Assembly (NCBI RefSeq): GCF_928381705.1 | Contig: NZ_CAKMSR010000007.1 | Span: 62,001 to 126,000, forward strand | Direction of reading: 5' to 3' | Length of the DNA stretch: 64,000 bases | Source: Rothia nasimurium | GTDB lineage: Bacteria > Actinomycetota > Actinomycetes > Actinomycetales > Micrococcaceae | Part shown: positions 26,947-36,098 of the stretch, piece by piece | Position numbering within the stretch: the stretch's first letter is position 1 | Layout of the letters: each line of letters begins with the position of its first letter | Notes under the pieces: generated by a model | Seen by the model: only the letters and a program-made list of their open reading frames with translations | The model's database searches: none | Told to the model about the DNA's origin: nothing | Made by a program: the position numbers and the translations under genes

Positions 26947-27863
26947 CACAAGATACCGCAACCGCTACCGCAGCACCGCTGGTCAAACTTGACACCGTCG
27001 GCAAGGACTACGGCAACATCATCGCCCTCCGAGACATCACCCTCGAAGTAGGCGCCGGGGAAGTCACCTGCGTTCTGGGCGACAACGGTGCAGGTAAATC
27101 AACCCTGATTAAAATCATCGCTGGCCTCCACAAGCACGATCACGGCACCTACGAGGTCAGCGGTGAGGACGTCCGCTTCAACTCCCCCCGTGAAGCCCTT
27201 GACCGGGGTATCGCAACCGTCTACCAGGACCTCGCTGTAGCCCCCCTCATGCCCGTCTGGCGCAACTTCTTCCTCGGGTCTGAAGTGACTAAGGGCTGGG
27301 GCCCCTTCAAGCGTCTCGATGTTGAGTACATGCGCGAGACCACCAAAAAAGAACTGCTGGATATGGGTATCGACCTGCGCGATGTCAACCAGCCCATCGG
27401 CACCCTGTCTGGTGGCGAGCGCCAGTGTGTAGCTATCGCCCGTGCCGTCCACTTCGGCGCTAAGGTACTGATTCTGGACGAGCCCACGGCAGCTCTCGGT
27501 GTGAAGCAGTCTGGTGTGGTTCTGAAGTACATCCTGCAGGCCCGTGACCGGGGCCTGGGCGTCATCTTCATTACCCACAACCCCCACCATGCCTACCCGG
27601 TGGGTGACCGCTTCCTGCTCCTGAAGCGTGGTCGTTCTATTGGCTACCACAAGAAGAGCGATATCACTGTTGAAGAGCTGACTTCTTTGATGGCTGGTGG
27701 CGCTGAGCTAGAAGCCCTGGTGCATGAGCTCCGGGCAGCTGGCACGGATACCGGCGAGATCCGTCAGGTCCGCGACGATATCTCCAGTGATAAGAGCGCA
27801 GGAGTTGGCCATATTCCGGTCACCTCTGCAATCAAGGTGATTACCGTGGATGAAGACCAGTAG
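26943..27863 (+). CDS. Sugar ABC transporter ATPase, single-domain type
   Basis: 306 residues with one nucleotide-binding domain: Walker [10 protein letters not shown], signature LSGGERQ, Walker [12 protein letters not shown] and switch His in [10 protein letters not shown]. Many sugar importers of the RbsA class carry two fused NBDs (~500 residues); this one has one, so it should act as a dimer. An extra ~60-residue C-terminal tail has no recognised domain. It overlaps the permease by 4 bp. Confidence 0.92.
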   Translation: MTQDTATATAAPLVKLDTVGKDYGNIIALRDITLEVGAGEVTCVLGDNGAGKSTLIKIIAGLHKHDHGTYEVSGEDVRFNSPREALDRGIATVYQDLAVAPLMPVWRNFFLGSEVTKGWGPFKRLDVEYMRETTKKELLDMGIDLRDVNQPIGTLSGGERQCVAIARAVHFGAKVLILDEPTAALGVKQSGVVLKYILQARDRGLGVIFITHNPHHAYPVGDRFLLLKRGRSIGYHKKSDITVEELTSLMAGGAELEALVHELRAAGTDTGEIRQVRDDISSDKSAGVGHIPVTSAIKVITVDEDQ

Positions 27864-27884
27864 TATCTGGTAGATTCAACGCCT

Positions 27885-27919
27885 CAGTGGTCCCACAGGA
27901 TCTTCCTGTGGGGCCACTG
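27885..27919 (+). terminator. Hairpin after the sugar importer operon
   Basis: 16-bp arms 27885-27900 and 27904-27919 with one T-G wobble. The U-tract is poor. Confidence 0.55.
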
Positions 27920-27942
27920 TGTTCGTGCGTCATGGCAAGAAA

Positions 27943-27985
27943 ATACTGCCCATGGACGCCCCGGATGGGGTTCCATGGGCAGTAT
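27943..27985 (-). terminator. Hairpin downstream of iolE
   Basis: 14-bp perfect arms 27943-27956 and 27972-27985, with inner CCCC/GGGG pairing. It lies 14 bp beyond the iolE stop on the minus strand. Confidence 0.6.
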
Positions 27986-27998
27986 CTTGTTGAGGGGT

Positions 27999-28913
27999 TT
28001 AGCCGATGGTGGTGCGTGAACCACAGCCGAGCAGGTAGTTCTTGGTGCGCTTGGCAATCGGCAAGGGGGTATCGAAGGAGTCGACGGGGTACATGTCTTG
28101 TTCGACGATGCCAAAGAGGGGGCGGCCGAGGGCTTCTGCTGCTTCGATGACCTTGGAGAGGTCAGGCAAACCGTAGGGGGGCTCGCACATGGCCCCGAGG
28201 CGGACGGCCTTGGAGAAGGACATTTCTTCAGCCCTAACCTGGGCGACAATCTTGGGGTCTACCTGCTTCAGGTGCAGGTAGCCAATGCGGTCAGGGTATT
28301 TTTCGATTAGTTCGACGGAGGATGCTCCACCGTATTCGGCGTGGCCGGTGTCGAGGCAGAGGGTAACTAGCTTGGGGTCGGTTACGGCTAGGAATTTTTC
28401 GATTTCTTCCATGGTTTCGACGTGGGAGTCGGCGTGGGAGTGGAACTGTTGGAAGAGGCCGAATTCTTTCTGGAGGGTTTCGCCGAGGCGGTTGTGGCCT
28501 GCGGCGAGGTCGTCCCACTGCTTGTCGGTGAGGGTGGAGGGTTCAAGTTCCTTGCCGGTCTTGTCGTCGCGCCAGAGGGCGGGGATGACGACGATGTGCT
28601 GGGCTCCCATGGCTGCGGTAAGTTCTGCTACCTTGCGGGCGGGTTCCCAGGCGATATCCCACTGGTCGAGGCCGCGGTGGAAGGCGGTGAAGACGGTTCC
28701 TGCAGACACCTGCAGGTCGCGGTCTTTGAGTTCCTTGGCTAGGATTTCGGGGTCTGCGGGGAGGTAGCCGTAGGGCCCCAGTTCAATCCACTTATAGCCT
28801 GCTTCTGCGACCTCGTCGAGGAAGCGTTGCCAGGGGGTCTGGGCGTCGTCTTCGGGGAACCAGACTCCCCAGGAATCCGGGGCGGTGCCAATGATGAGCT
28901 TGTTCTCTGTCAT
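27999..28913 (-). CDS. iolE: Inosose dehydratase
   Basis: 304 residues. The start TAPDSWGVWFPEDDAQTPW, then ELGPYGYLPAD, FQQFHSHADSHVE, CLDTGHAEYGG and YLHLKQVDP are hallmarks of actinobacterial IolE, the TIM-barrel enzyme that dehydrates scyllo-inosose to the trihydroxycyclohexanedione. The ATG at 28913 is chosen for AGAAAGAGA upstream; the longer frame to 28988 crosses the operator. Monocistronic, with its own operator copy at 28968. Confidence 0.93.
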   Translation of the reverse strand: MTENKLIIGTAPDSWGVWFPEDDAQTPWQRFLDEVAEAGYKWIELGPYGYLPADPEILAKELKDRDLQVSAGTVFTAFHRGLDQWDIAWEPARKVAELTAAMGAQHIVVIPALWRDDKTGKELEPSTLTDKQWDDLAAGHNRLGETLQKEFGLFQQFHSHADSHVETMEEIEKFLAVTDPKLVTLCLDTGHAEYGGASSVELIEKYPDRIGYLHLKQVDPKIVAQVRAEEMSFSKAVRLGAMCEPPYGLPDLSKVIEAAEALGRPLFGIVEQDMYPVDSFDTPLPIAKRTKNYLLGCGSRTTIG

Positions 28914-28967
28914 GTGTAGTCTCTTTCTGCGGTGAAAGGGAAGGGGGCGGGGCAGAAACCCCACAGA

Positions 28968-28981
28968 TTTGTCCTTACATT
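28968..28981. promoter_or_regulatory. Putative IolR operator 3 (TTTGTCCTTACATT)
   Basis: 55 bp upstream of the iolE start. Shares TTTGTCCTTACA with operator 1. Confidence 0.66.
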
Positions 28982-29040
28982 CTATCAAATCTGCTACTTA
29001 GCCGTGTGCTCGGTCTCACCAGAACCGCTATTCAGTCATA

Positions 29041-29090
29041 AAAAACTCCGGCCAAGATACCTACCCAAAGGTCAGTATCCTGGCCGGAGT
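29041..29090 (-). terminator. Terminator after the iolCDA operon
   Basis: 16-bp arms 29045-29060 and 29075-29090 with one mismatch. Read on the minus strand the hairpin runs into a T-rich tract. It lies 38 bp after the iolA stop. Confidence 0.8.
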
Positions 29091-29127
29091 ACTCTTTCCA
29101 GCAGAGCCCCAGTGGGGTCACCTCACC

Positions 29128-30633
29128 CTAGGAGTTAGAGCGGGACTCAAAATTGAAGGACGCCCCTGAAGCCTGCTTGGGCTCGGGCCAGCGCTGGGTG
29201 ATGGCCTTAGCGCGGGTGTAGAAGCGGACCCCTTCTTCACCGTAGATGTGGTGCTCACCGAAGAGGGAATCATTCCAGCCACCGAAGGAGTGGTTAGCCA
29301 GGGGCACCGGCAGGGGTACGTTCACGCCGACCATACCGACCTTGATGTCGCGGGTGAAGCGACGGGCAGCAGCCCCAGATGAGGTGAAGATGCAGGTACC
29401 GTTACCGAAGGGGTTGGAGTTAATCAGCTGGATACCTTCTTCCAGGGATTCAACACGCACCACTACGAGTACGGGGCCAAAAATTTCTTCACCGTAGGCG
29501 GCCATTTCAGTCTTGACCTGGTCCAGGATGGTGGGGCCAACGAAGTTGCCACCCTCGTAGCCTTCAACGACGAGGTTGCGGCCGTCAACCACAACAGCCG
29601 CACCGGCCTGCTCCGCTTCGGTGATAATACGCTGGACGCGGTCGCGGGAAGCGGGGGTAATCAGCGGGCCCATGTCGGCGTCCTGATCCATACCGTTCGA
29701 AACCTTGATCTTCTGGGCGCGTTCTGCCACCTTGGCGATGGAGATTTCTGCAGCGTCCCCTACAGCAACTGCCACTGAGATTGCCATGCAACGCTGACCG
29801 GCAGCACCGAAGGCGGCGGCGCTGAGGTGGTCAGCGACGACGTCCATGTCAGCATCGGGCATGATCAGGGCATGGTTCTTGGCGCCGCCCAGGGCCTGGA
29901 CGCGCTTGCCGTGAGCGGTTCCGGTCTCGTAGACGTACTTGGCGATGGGGGTTGAACCAACGAAGGAGATACCGTCAACATCAGGGTGGGTAAGCAGGCC
30001 ATCGACCATCTCCTTGCCACCGTGCAGGACGTTGAAGACACCGTCAGGCAGACCTGCCTCCTTCCACAGCTTGGCAATGAAGTTAGCGGCAGAAGGGTCG
30101 CGCTCTGAAGGCTTGAGGATGAAAGCGTTACCTGAGGCAATAGCCAGAGGAGCCATCCAGAGCTGAATCATGACGGGGAAGTTGAAGGGGGTGATACCTG
30201 CAACGACGCCCAGGGGCTGCCGCATGGAGTAGGCGTCAATACCGGTTGCCGCCTGGGGGGTGTAGGCACCGGAGATGATGTTGGTAATACCGCAGGCGTA
30301 TTCTACGATTTCCTGGCCACGGGCAATTTCACCCTTGGCATCGGAGAAGACCTTACCGTGCTCCCTAACAACGATTTCTGCCAGTTCGTCAGTCCGCTCA
30401 ACAAGCAGTTCACGGAAGCGGAAAAGAATGGCAGTGCGCTTGGCCAGGGAGACCTCAGACCAGCTCTGGCCCGCAGTCTTGGCAGCGGCAACAGCAGCCT
30501 GCAGCTCGTCCTGACCACCCAAGTGCAGGGTGCCAATGGTTTCGCCGGTAGCAGGGTTGAAGATATCCTGGCGGGCGTCGCCTGCGCTGGCAACCTCGGA
30601 GCCCTGGATGAAGTGTACGACCTCGTATGACAT
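29128..30633 (-). CDS. iolA: Methylmalonate-semialdehyde dehydrogenase (acylating)
   Basis: 501-residue aldehyde dehydrogenase. The MMSDH-specific nucleophile segment AFGAAGQRCMAISVAV is present, along with FNFPVMIQLWM near residue 140 and a C-terminal GGWNDSLFGEHHIYGEEGV block. With NAD and CoA it converts malonate semialdehyde to acetyl-CoA plus CO2, the last step of inositol breakdown; it may also serve valine catabolism (mmsA). Last gene of the iolC-aldolase-iolD-iolA operon. Confidence 0.95.
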   Translation of the reverse strand: MSYEVVHFIQGSEVASAGDARQDIFNPATGETIGTLHLGGQDELQAAVAAAKTAGQSWSEVSLAKRTAILFRFRELLVERTDELAEIVVREHGKVFSDAKGEIARGQEIVEYACGITNIISGAYTPQAATGIDAYSMRQPLGVVAGITPFNFPVMIQLWMAPLAIASGNAFILKPSERDPSAANFIAKLWKEAGLPDGVFNVLHGGKEMVDGLLTHPDVDGISFVGSTPIAKYVYETGTAHGKRVQALGGAKNHALIMPDADMDVVADHLSAAAFGAAGQRCMAISVAVAVGDAAEISIAKVAERAQKIKVSNGMDQDADMGPLITPASRDRVQRIITEAEQAGAAVVVDGRNLVVEGYEGGNFVGPTILDQVKTEMAAYGEEIFGPVLVVVRVESLEEGIQLINSNPFGNGTCIFTSSGAAARRFTRDIKVGMVGVNVPLPVPLANHSFGGWNDSLFGEHHIYGEEGVRFYTRAKAITQRWPEPKQASGASFNFESRSNS

Positions 30634-30775
30634 GAACTTTTTCTTTCTCTTGATGTTGATATGTACATCGATCGGGTTCCAGCCCCGTGAGCCTGACGCT
30701 CATGGAGACTTGCGGGGTATCTAGGGCTGGAACCCAGGCTTAGTTTTGCCCTCTGCAGGGGCAGTGGAGGGTGGC

Positions 30776-32707
30776 CTAGCCGAGCAGGGGACGCTGCTTG
30801 GCCTTGTTGCTGACGTAATCCTGATAGGCCTGCTGGGTTGATTCCAACTCGCTCTCGGCAGTGACCGGAACGTCCCACCAGGATTCCGATGAGGGGGCAT
30901 CAATCATGGGATCTGACTCGACATGAATGACGATGGGCCCTGACCCTTCGGGGGCTGCCTTAGCTTCCTTGATAGCTGCCATCAGGTCTTCGCGGACATT
31001 CTCCCCCGGCTCAACGCGGATTACACGGGCACCGAGGGACTCAGCGTTGGTTGCCAGGTCGATCGGGAGCTTGTCGCCGTGGTCGAAGGTGTGGTTTTCG
31101 GCGTCGTGCATACGGTACTTGGTGCCGAAGCGCTGGGAGCCCAGGGATTCTGAGAGGGCACCAATGGAGGCGTAGCCGTGGTTCTGGATCAAGACGGTAA
31201 TGAGCTTGATTCCCTCTGCAACTGCGGTCACCAATTCGGTGTGCATCATCAGGTAGGAGCCGTCCCCCACCATGACGACGACGTCGCGTCCGTCCTGGGC
31301 ATCCAGGGAGGCTCGCTTGACGCCCAGGCCGCCGGGGATTTCGTAACCCATGCAAGAGTAGGCATATTCGACGTGGTAGCCGAAGGCGTCCTTGACCCGC
31401 CACATCTTGTGGAGGTCACCGGGTAGAGAACCGGCAGCGCACACAACGACGTCCCGGTCGTCCATCGCTTCGTTGACGGCACCGATGATTTCGTTCTGGC
31501 TCATCAGGGGGCGGAATCGCTGGGCGAAAGCCTCGTCCACAATGCCGTCCCACCGCTGCTTCTCGTCGGCAACCTGCTGACGGACAGCGTCCGAGACGCT
31601 AAAGCCGCTCATCGCTTCATTGAGCTTCACCAGGGCCTTGCGGGCGTCAGCAACCATAGATACGGCAGCACCCTGCTTGTAGGCGTCGAAGGCCGCAACG
31701 TTGATGTTGACGAACTTTACGTCGGGGTTCTGGAAGGCGGTGCGGGAGGCCGTGGTGAAGTCCTCGTAGCGGGTGCCGATACCGATAATCAGGTCTGCCT
31801 CACGGACCAGGGCGTTTGAGGCGGTAGAGCCGGTGGAGCCGACAGCGCCCAGGCAGAGGGGATGGTCCCAGTCCATGACGCCTACAGCTGCCTGAGTGTA
31901 AGCCACGGGGATACCCGTTGCCTCAACGAACTTCTTGAGCTCATCTGTTGCAAAGGCATAGTGGACACCGCCACCGGCAATAATGACCGGCTTCTGGGCG
32001 GCCCGAATAGCCTCAACAGCAGCCCGGATATCAACCTCTTCAGGTTCCGGACGGCGGATCCGCCACTCGCGGGGGGCCAAGAACTCTTCCGGCACATCCA
32101 GGACCTCAGCCTGGACGTCCTGGGGCAGGGCAATGGTGACAGCACCGGTGTCGACCGGATCGGTCAGCACCCGCATACCGTTGAGGAGAGCTGAAAAGAC
32201 CTGCTCGGGACGCTGGACCCGATCGAAGTAGCGGGAAACAGGGCGGAAAATATCATTGACCGTGATATCACCGGCATCAAAACGTTCCAGCTGCTGGAGC
32301 ACCGGATCGGGGGTGCGGGTTGCAAACTGGTCTGAGGGGAAGAGCAAGGCGGGCAGGCGGTTAGTGGTCGCCAGGGCGGCGCCGGTAACCATATTGGAGG
32401 AGCCGGGGCCGATGGAGGTGGTCACGGCGAAGGTCTGACGACGACGGGTGTGACGGGCATAGCCAACAGCCTGGTGAACCTGGGCCTGCTCATTGCGGCC
32501 CTGGTAGTAGGGCATAAGACCCGGAGCGGTTTCCTGGTACTGGCGCAGGGCCTGCCCCATACCGGCGACGTTGCCGTGGCCAAAAATACCGAACATACCC
32601 GGAACGGTGCGGGCCCGGAAAGTTTCGTCGCCGATGGTATCGACGGTGTACTGGTTGCCAAGGAAGGTAACGACTGCCTGGGCGACAGACATTCTCTGAT
32701 GTGCCAT
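30776..32707 (-). CDS. iolD: 3D-(3,5/4)-trihydroxycyclohexane-1,2-dione hydrolase
   Basis: 643-residue ThDP-dependent enzyme that opens the cyclohexanedione ring to 5-deoxy-D-glucuronate. IolD-specific N-terminal blocks (FGIFGHGNVAGMGQAL, YYQGRNEQAQVHQAVGYAR) and the ThDP motif VGDGSYLMMHTEL with a following NHGYASIG are seen. Length matches the family. GAAAG lies upstream of the ATG. The gap to iolA is 142 bp without a clear promoter. Confidence 0.96.
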   Translation of the reverse strand: MAHQRMSVAQAVVTFLGNQYTVDTIGDETFRARTVPGMFGIFGHGNVAGMGQALRQYQETAPGLMPYYQGRNEQAQVHQAVGYARHTRRRQTFAVTTSIGPGSSNMVTGAALATTNRLPALLFPSDQFATRTPDPVLQQLERFDAGDITVNDIFRPVSRYFDRVQRPEQVFSALLNGMRVLTDPVDTGAVTIALPQDVQAEVLDVPEEFLAPREWRIRRPEPEEVDIRAAVEAIRAAQKPVIIAGGGVHYAFATDELKKFVEATGIPVAYTQAAVGVMDWDHPLCLGAVGSTGSTASNALVREADLIIGIGTRYEDFTTASRTAFQNPDVKFVNINVAAFDAYKQGAAVSMVADARKALVKLNEAMSGFSVSDAVRQQVADEKQRWDGIVDEAFAQRFRPLMSQNEIIGAVNEAMDDRDVVVCAAGSLPGDLHKMWRVKDAFGYHVEYAYSCMGYEIPGGLGVKRASLDAQDGRDVVVMVGDGSYLMMHTELVTAVAEGIKLITVLIQNHGYASIGALSESLGSQRFGTKYRMHDAENHTFDHGDKLPIDLATNAESLGARVIRVEPGENVREDLMAAIKEAKAAPEGSGPIVIHVESDPMIDAPSSESWWDVPVTAESELESTQQAYQDYVSNKAKQRPLLG

Positions 32708-32740
32708 GAGGGTTTCTTTCTAACCGGAGTGATTCTTCTT

Positions 32741-33649
32741 TTAAGCGGTGTGGTGGAGCAGGGAAGCTGCGGTCGCAACGGCCCCGGCGACGTCGCCGTC
32801 CTCGGGGTAGAGCAGGGTCCGCCCTACAGTTAGCCCCTGCACGCCGGGGAGCTTAAGGGCAGCTTCCCAGGTGGCGAAAACTTCATCGGGGGACGAGGAG
32901 GGGTCACCCCCCAGCAGGACGGTAGGCAGGGTGGTGGAGGCCATGACCCGCTCCATCTCATCAACGACCGGCAGTTTCATCCAGGTGTAGGCACTGTTGG
33001 TACCCAGGGCACTGGCAATGCCCACTGACTTTATGACAGCGTCGGGAGTGAGGTCATTGCGGATTGCCCCATCAATGGTTTCAGAGATGAAGGGCTCAAC
33101 CATGGCATAGAGCCCCTGGTCAGCAAGGGAGTTCACGGCCTGGGCTGTGGCTTCAAGGGTCGCAACCGTGTTGGGGTCCCCGTAGTGGATTCGGGTCAGC
33201 ATTTTGCCACCGTCAGCCCCGATGGATTTGAGGTAGTCAGCGGTGTGGCCGGTAAAGCGGTCATCCATTTCATTGACAAGCCCCGAAAGACCACCCCGGT
33301 TCATAGACCCGAAGACGAGCTTTCCGTCGAGGGCACCAAGCAGGAGGAGGTCGTCGAGGATATCGGGGGAAGCCAGGACGCCGTCAACAGCCGGGTTGGC
33401 CAGGGCAATCTGGAGGCGGTCAAGAAGGTCCCGACGGTCTGCCATGGCCATGGGGTTTGAACCTACGCGGTTAGCGCCCCGGGCTGGGTGGTCTGCTGCC
33501 ACAATGAAGTTCTGACGCCCGTAGGTCGGCCCCTCATGGCGGGGTCGGGCTGCAGCAGCCCTGGCTACTGCCTGGGGGTCTTCCAGGCGGATTTTGGTGA
33601 GATGCTCGTAGCGGCGGGGGTCCCGATCAGCGGTGAGATCAATCGTCAT
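32741..33649 (-). CDS. Cgl0159-like (beta/alpha)8 aldolase, probable DKGP aldolase
   Basis: 302 residues. It resembles the actinobacterial Cgl0159 family found between iolC and iolD: NFIVAADHPARGAN near residue 50, a central DDLLLLGALDGKLVFGSMNRGG and a late PTVLLGGDPSS strand. No class II aldolase metal site of the B. subtilis IolJ kind is visible. From pathway position it probably cleaves 2-deoxy-5-keto-gluconate-6-phosphate to dihydroxyacetone phosphate and malonate semialdehyde, filling the otherwise missing IolJ step. That role is inference. Confidence 0.82.
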   Translation of the reverse strand: MTIDLTADRDPRRYEHLTKIRLEDPQAVARAAAARPRHEGPTYGRQNFIVAADHPARGANRVGSNPMAMADRRDLLDRLQIALANPAVDGVLASPDILDDLLLLGALDGKLVFGSMNRGGLSGLVNEMDDRFTGHTADYLKSIGADGGKMLTRIHYGDPNTVATLEATAQAVNSLADQGLYAMVEPFISETIDGAIRNDLTPDAVIKSVGIASALGTNSAYTWMKLPVVDEMERVMASTTLPTVLLGGDPSSSPDEVFATWEAALKLPGVQGLTVGRTLLYPEDGDVAGAVATAASLLHHTA

Positions 33650-33666
33650 GGTCGTTCCCGTCCTTT

Positions 33667-34638
33667 CTAGAATCCGCGGTTACGGTCGTTCAGGAAGTCC
33701 ATGACGTCCTGTTCCTGGGGCATTGCCTCTGAGCAGGCAATCTGGGAGGCAACAATAGCGCCAGCTGCATTCGCAAAGGTCAGAGCATTTTCCAGGGGCC
33801 AGCCTGAGAGAATTCCATGGGTGAAGGCCCCACCGAAGGAGTCTCCTGCGCCAAGTCCGTTAGCGGTTTCGACCGGGGTGGGGGCTGAGACAACTCGTTC
33901 AGTAGCAGTCTTCGCCATCACACCCTCAGCGCCCATCTTGACCACAGCAATTTTCACGCCTGCAGCCAGGAGACGGTCAGCCTGTTCGTCCGGGGTGCCA
34001 TCACCGACAGCAACAGCGCATTCTTCCCGGTTACCAATGGCAATGGTGGCGTACTTAAGCAGTTCCTGAGCTGCGGCAGTTGCCTCTTCGGGCTTCTCCC
34101 AGAACATGGGGCGATAGTCCAGATCGAGAATCGTGTGCTGACCCTCAGCCAGGTTGTCGCGTCCACGAGCCTCATGGGCTGCTAGCTGGGCGGAGCGGGC
34201 CGGCTCCTGGCACATACCGGTCAGGGTCGTCCAGAAAATGGTGGCATTTTTGACGGCTTCCATATCGATGTCGTCGGCGGTGATCTGAAGATCCGGCGCG
34301 GTGGGGAAGCGCCCATAGAAGTAGAGGGGGAAATCTTCTGGGGGTTTAATCGCGCAGAAGGTGACGCAGGTCTGGAGGTTCGAATCGACGGTGACGTTTG
34401 CGTCATCTGCCCCGTAGCGGTTGAGTTCCCGGCGCAAGTATGTGCCGAAAGGATCATTGCCGACGCGGGTGATTACAGAGGTCTTATGTCCGTACTTAGC
34501 TGCGGCTACGGCGACATTGGCCGGTGAGCCACCCAGGTATTTACCGAAGCTGGTGACGTCTTCAAGGCCAACGCCGATGTCATTGGGGTAAACATCAACG
34601 CTGATACGCCCCATAGTCAGTAGTTCGTAGTGTGTCAT
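33667..34638 (-). CDS. iolC: 5-dehydro-2-deoxygluconokinase
   Basis: 323-residue PfkB/ribokinase-fold kinase that phosphorylates 2-deoxy-5-keto-D-gluconate. The N-terminal GRISVDVYPNDIGVGLEDV block is IolC-like; the glycine-rich GGSPANVAVAAAKYG and the catalytic ANGLGAGDSFGGAF (Asp base) are intact. First gene of the minus-strand operon, 17 bp before the aldolase. Confidence 0.95.
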   Translation of the reverse strand: MTHYELLTMGRISVDVYPNDIGVGLEDVTSFGKYLGGSPANVAVAAAKYGHKTSVITRVGNDPFGTYLRRELNRYGADDANVTVDSNLQTCVTFCAIKPPEDFPLYFYGRFPTAPDLQITADDIDMEAVKNATIFWTTLTGMCQEPARSAQLAAHEARGRDNLAEGQHTILDLDYRPMFWEKPEEATAAAQELLKYATIAIGNREECAVAVGDGTPDEQADRLLAAGVKIAVVKMGAEGVMAKTATERVVSAPTPVETANGLGAGDSFGGAFTHGILSGWPLENALTFANAAGAIVASQIACSEAMPQEQDVMDFLNDRNRGF

Positions 34639-34721
34639 GTGCTGCCCGTCCTTGGTATGAAACGTGGGAGTTGGAGGTTCTTACCCTCTAGAGTGCTACA
34701 CAGCACACCCCCATGTCAAGG

Positions 34722-34735
34722 TTTGTACTTACATA
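34722..34735. promoter_or_regulatory. Putative IolR operator 4 (TTTGTACTTACATA)
   Basis: Lies 84 bp upstream of iolC and 105 bp upstream of the dehydrogenase at 34840. A TTGACA hexamer follows at 34736-34741. Confidence 0.66.
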
Positions 34736-34839
34736 TTGACAAAATAAGTTATTTGGGACTTAAATGAAGAATTAAGAATGACGCAGGTCTCCACCACCGA
34801 AGGACACACGTCTCCCCACCCACTGAGAAAGCACACCCC

Positions 34840-36018
34840 ATGACTCCTCAAAAACCCCTCGGCATTGGCCTCATCAGCGTCGGCTGGATGGGCAAAGTCC
34901 ACACCAAGGCCTACCGCGAACTCCCCAGCGTCTACCCCGAACTCGGTGTCGCCCCCCGCCTGGTCCAAGCAGCAGACACCAGCGAAGAACGCGTCCAATA
35001 CGCCCAAGAAGTCCTCGGTTACGAAAGCGGAACCACCGACTACCACGAGGTCCTCGCCAACCCAGACGTAGACGTCGTCTCCATCTGCGCCCCCAACTTC
35101 CTCCACCGCGAAATGGGCATAGCTGCAGCCAAAGCAGGAAAACCCTTCTGGATTGAAAAGCCTGCAGGACGATCCGGCGACGAAACCGCTGACATTGCCC
35201 AGGCCGCAGCCGAGGCAGGCGTCCTAACCTCCGTCGGCTTCAACTACCGCAACGCCCCCGCCCTAGAACACGCAAAAAAAATCATCGCCGAAGGAAAACT
35301 CGGGCGAATCACCCATGTACGCGGAATCTTCTTTGCAGACTACTCAGCCAACCCCAAGGGCGCCCTCTCCTGGCGATTTATCCGCGACAAGGCCGGTAGC
35401 GGCGTCCTCGGCGACCTCATGGGCCACCTCGTAGACCTCATGCACTACATCGTTGCCCCCATCGAAGAAGTCACCGCCCTCACCAGCACCTTCTACACCG
35501 AACGCCCCGTACTCCCCATGGGCCAAGCCACCCATTTCGCCATTATTGAAGACGGAGAAACGGGCCCCGTAGAAAATGAAGACTACGCCGCCATGCTCGT
35601 CCGCTTCACCCCCGACGAAAGCGGCCTCCCCGCCGTTGGAACCCTCGAAGCCTCCCGCGCTTCCTCCGGCCCCCGCGCCCGCTACGCCCTTGAAATCTAC
35701 GGCACCGAAGGCTCCCTCATGTGGGACTTCGAACGCATGAACGAACTCGAGATCGCCCTCAACTCAGCAGAATACACCGGCTACACCCGCGTCATGGCCG
35801 ACCCCACCATGGGCGACTTCTCCCACTTCCAACCGGGTGCCGGAACCTCCATGGGCTACGACGACCTCAAAATTATCGAAGCCCAAAAGTTTGTCCGCGC
35901 CCTCCTCGGCGAAGACAGCGACCACGCCAGCATTGAGGACACCGTAGCCTCAGCCCGCGTCCTCGACGCAGCTGAACGCTCAGCAGCCTCCGGCCGCTGG
36001 GAAACTGTCACCCGCTAA
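34840..36018 (+). CDS. Second Gfo/Idh/MocA family dehydrogenase (inositol-type)
   Basis: 392 residues. Rossmann start GLISVGWMGKVHTKAY, family EKPAGRSGDE segment and a C-terminal alpha/beta domain with a GVLGDLMGHLVDLMHYI active-site region. About 65 residues longer than iolG and only distantly similar to it. It shares an operator region with the divergent iolC. It may oxidise scyllo- or chiro-inositol or a related polyol. Codon choice is strongly C-ending, as in lacZ. Confidence 0.87.
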   Translation: MTPQKPLGIGLISVGWMGKVHTKAYRELPSVYPELGVAPRLVQAADTSEERVQYAQEVLGYESGTTDYHEVLANPDVDVVSICAPNFLHREMGIAAAKAGKPFWIEKPAGRSGDETADIAQAAAEAGVLTSVGFNYRNAPALEHAKKIIAEGKLGRITHVRGIFFADYSANPKGALSWRFIRDKAGSGVLGDLMGHLVDLMHYIVAPIEEVTALTSTFYTERPVLPMGQATHFAIIEDGETGPVENEDYAAMLVRFTPDESGLPAVGTLEASRASSGPRARYALEIYGTEGSLMWDFERMNELEIALNSAEYTGYTRVMADPTMGDFSHFQPGAGTSMGYDDLKIIEAQKFVRALLGEDSDHASIEDTVASARVLDAAERSAASGRWETVTR

Positions 36019-36024
36019 ATTCAC

Positions 36025-36060
36025 CGAGAAAGGCGAGCCACCTCTGGCTCGCCTTTTCTC
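36025..36060 (+). terminator. Terminator at the end of the inositol cluster
   Basis: 15-bp perfect arms around loop CCTC (GAGAAAGGCGAGCCA at 36026-36040 and its complement at 36045-36059 or 36060), with a T run inside the 3' arm. Confidence 0.8.
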
Positions 36061-36098
36061 AAAACACACACATTTTGCGCGGCCCTGACGGGCAGTTA

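Noticed and set aside
32741-33649. Class II fructose-bisphosphate-type aldolase (iolJ)
   Set aside because: No class II metal-binding His pattern; it fits the Cgl0159-like family instead.
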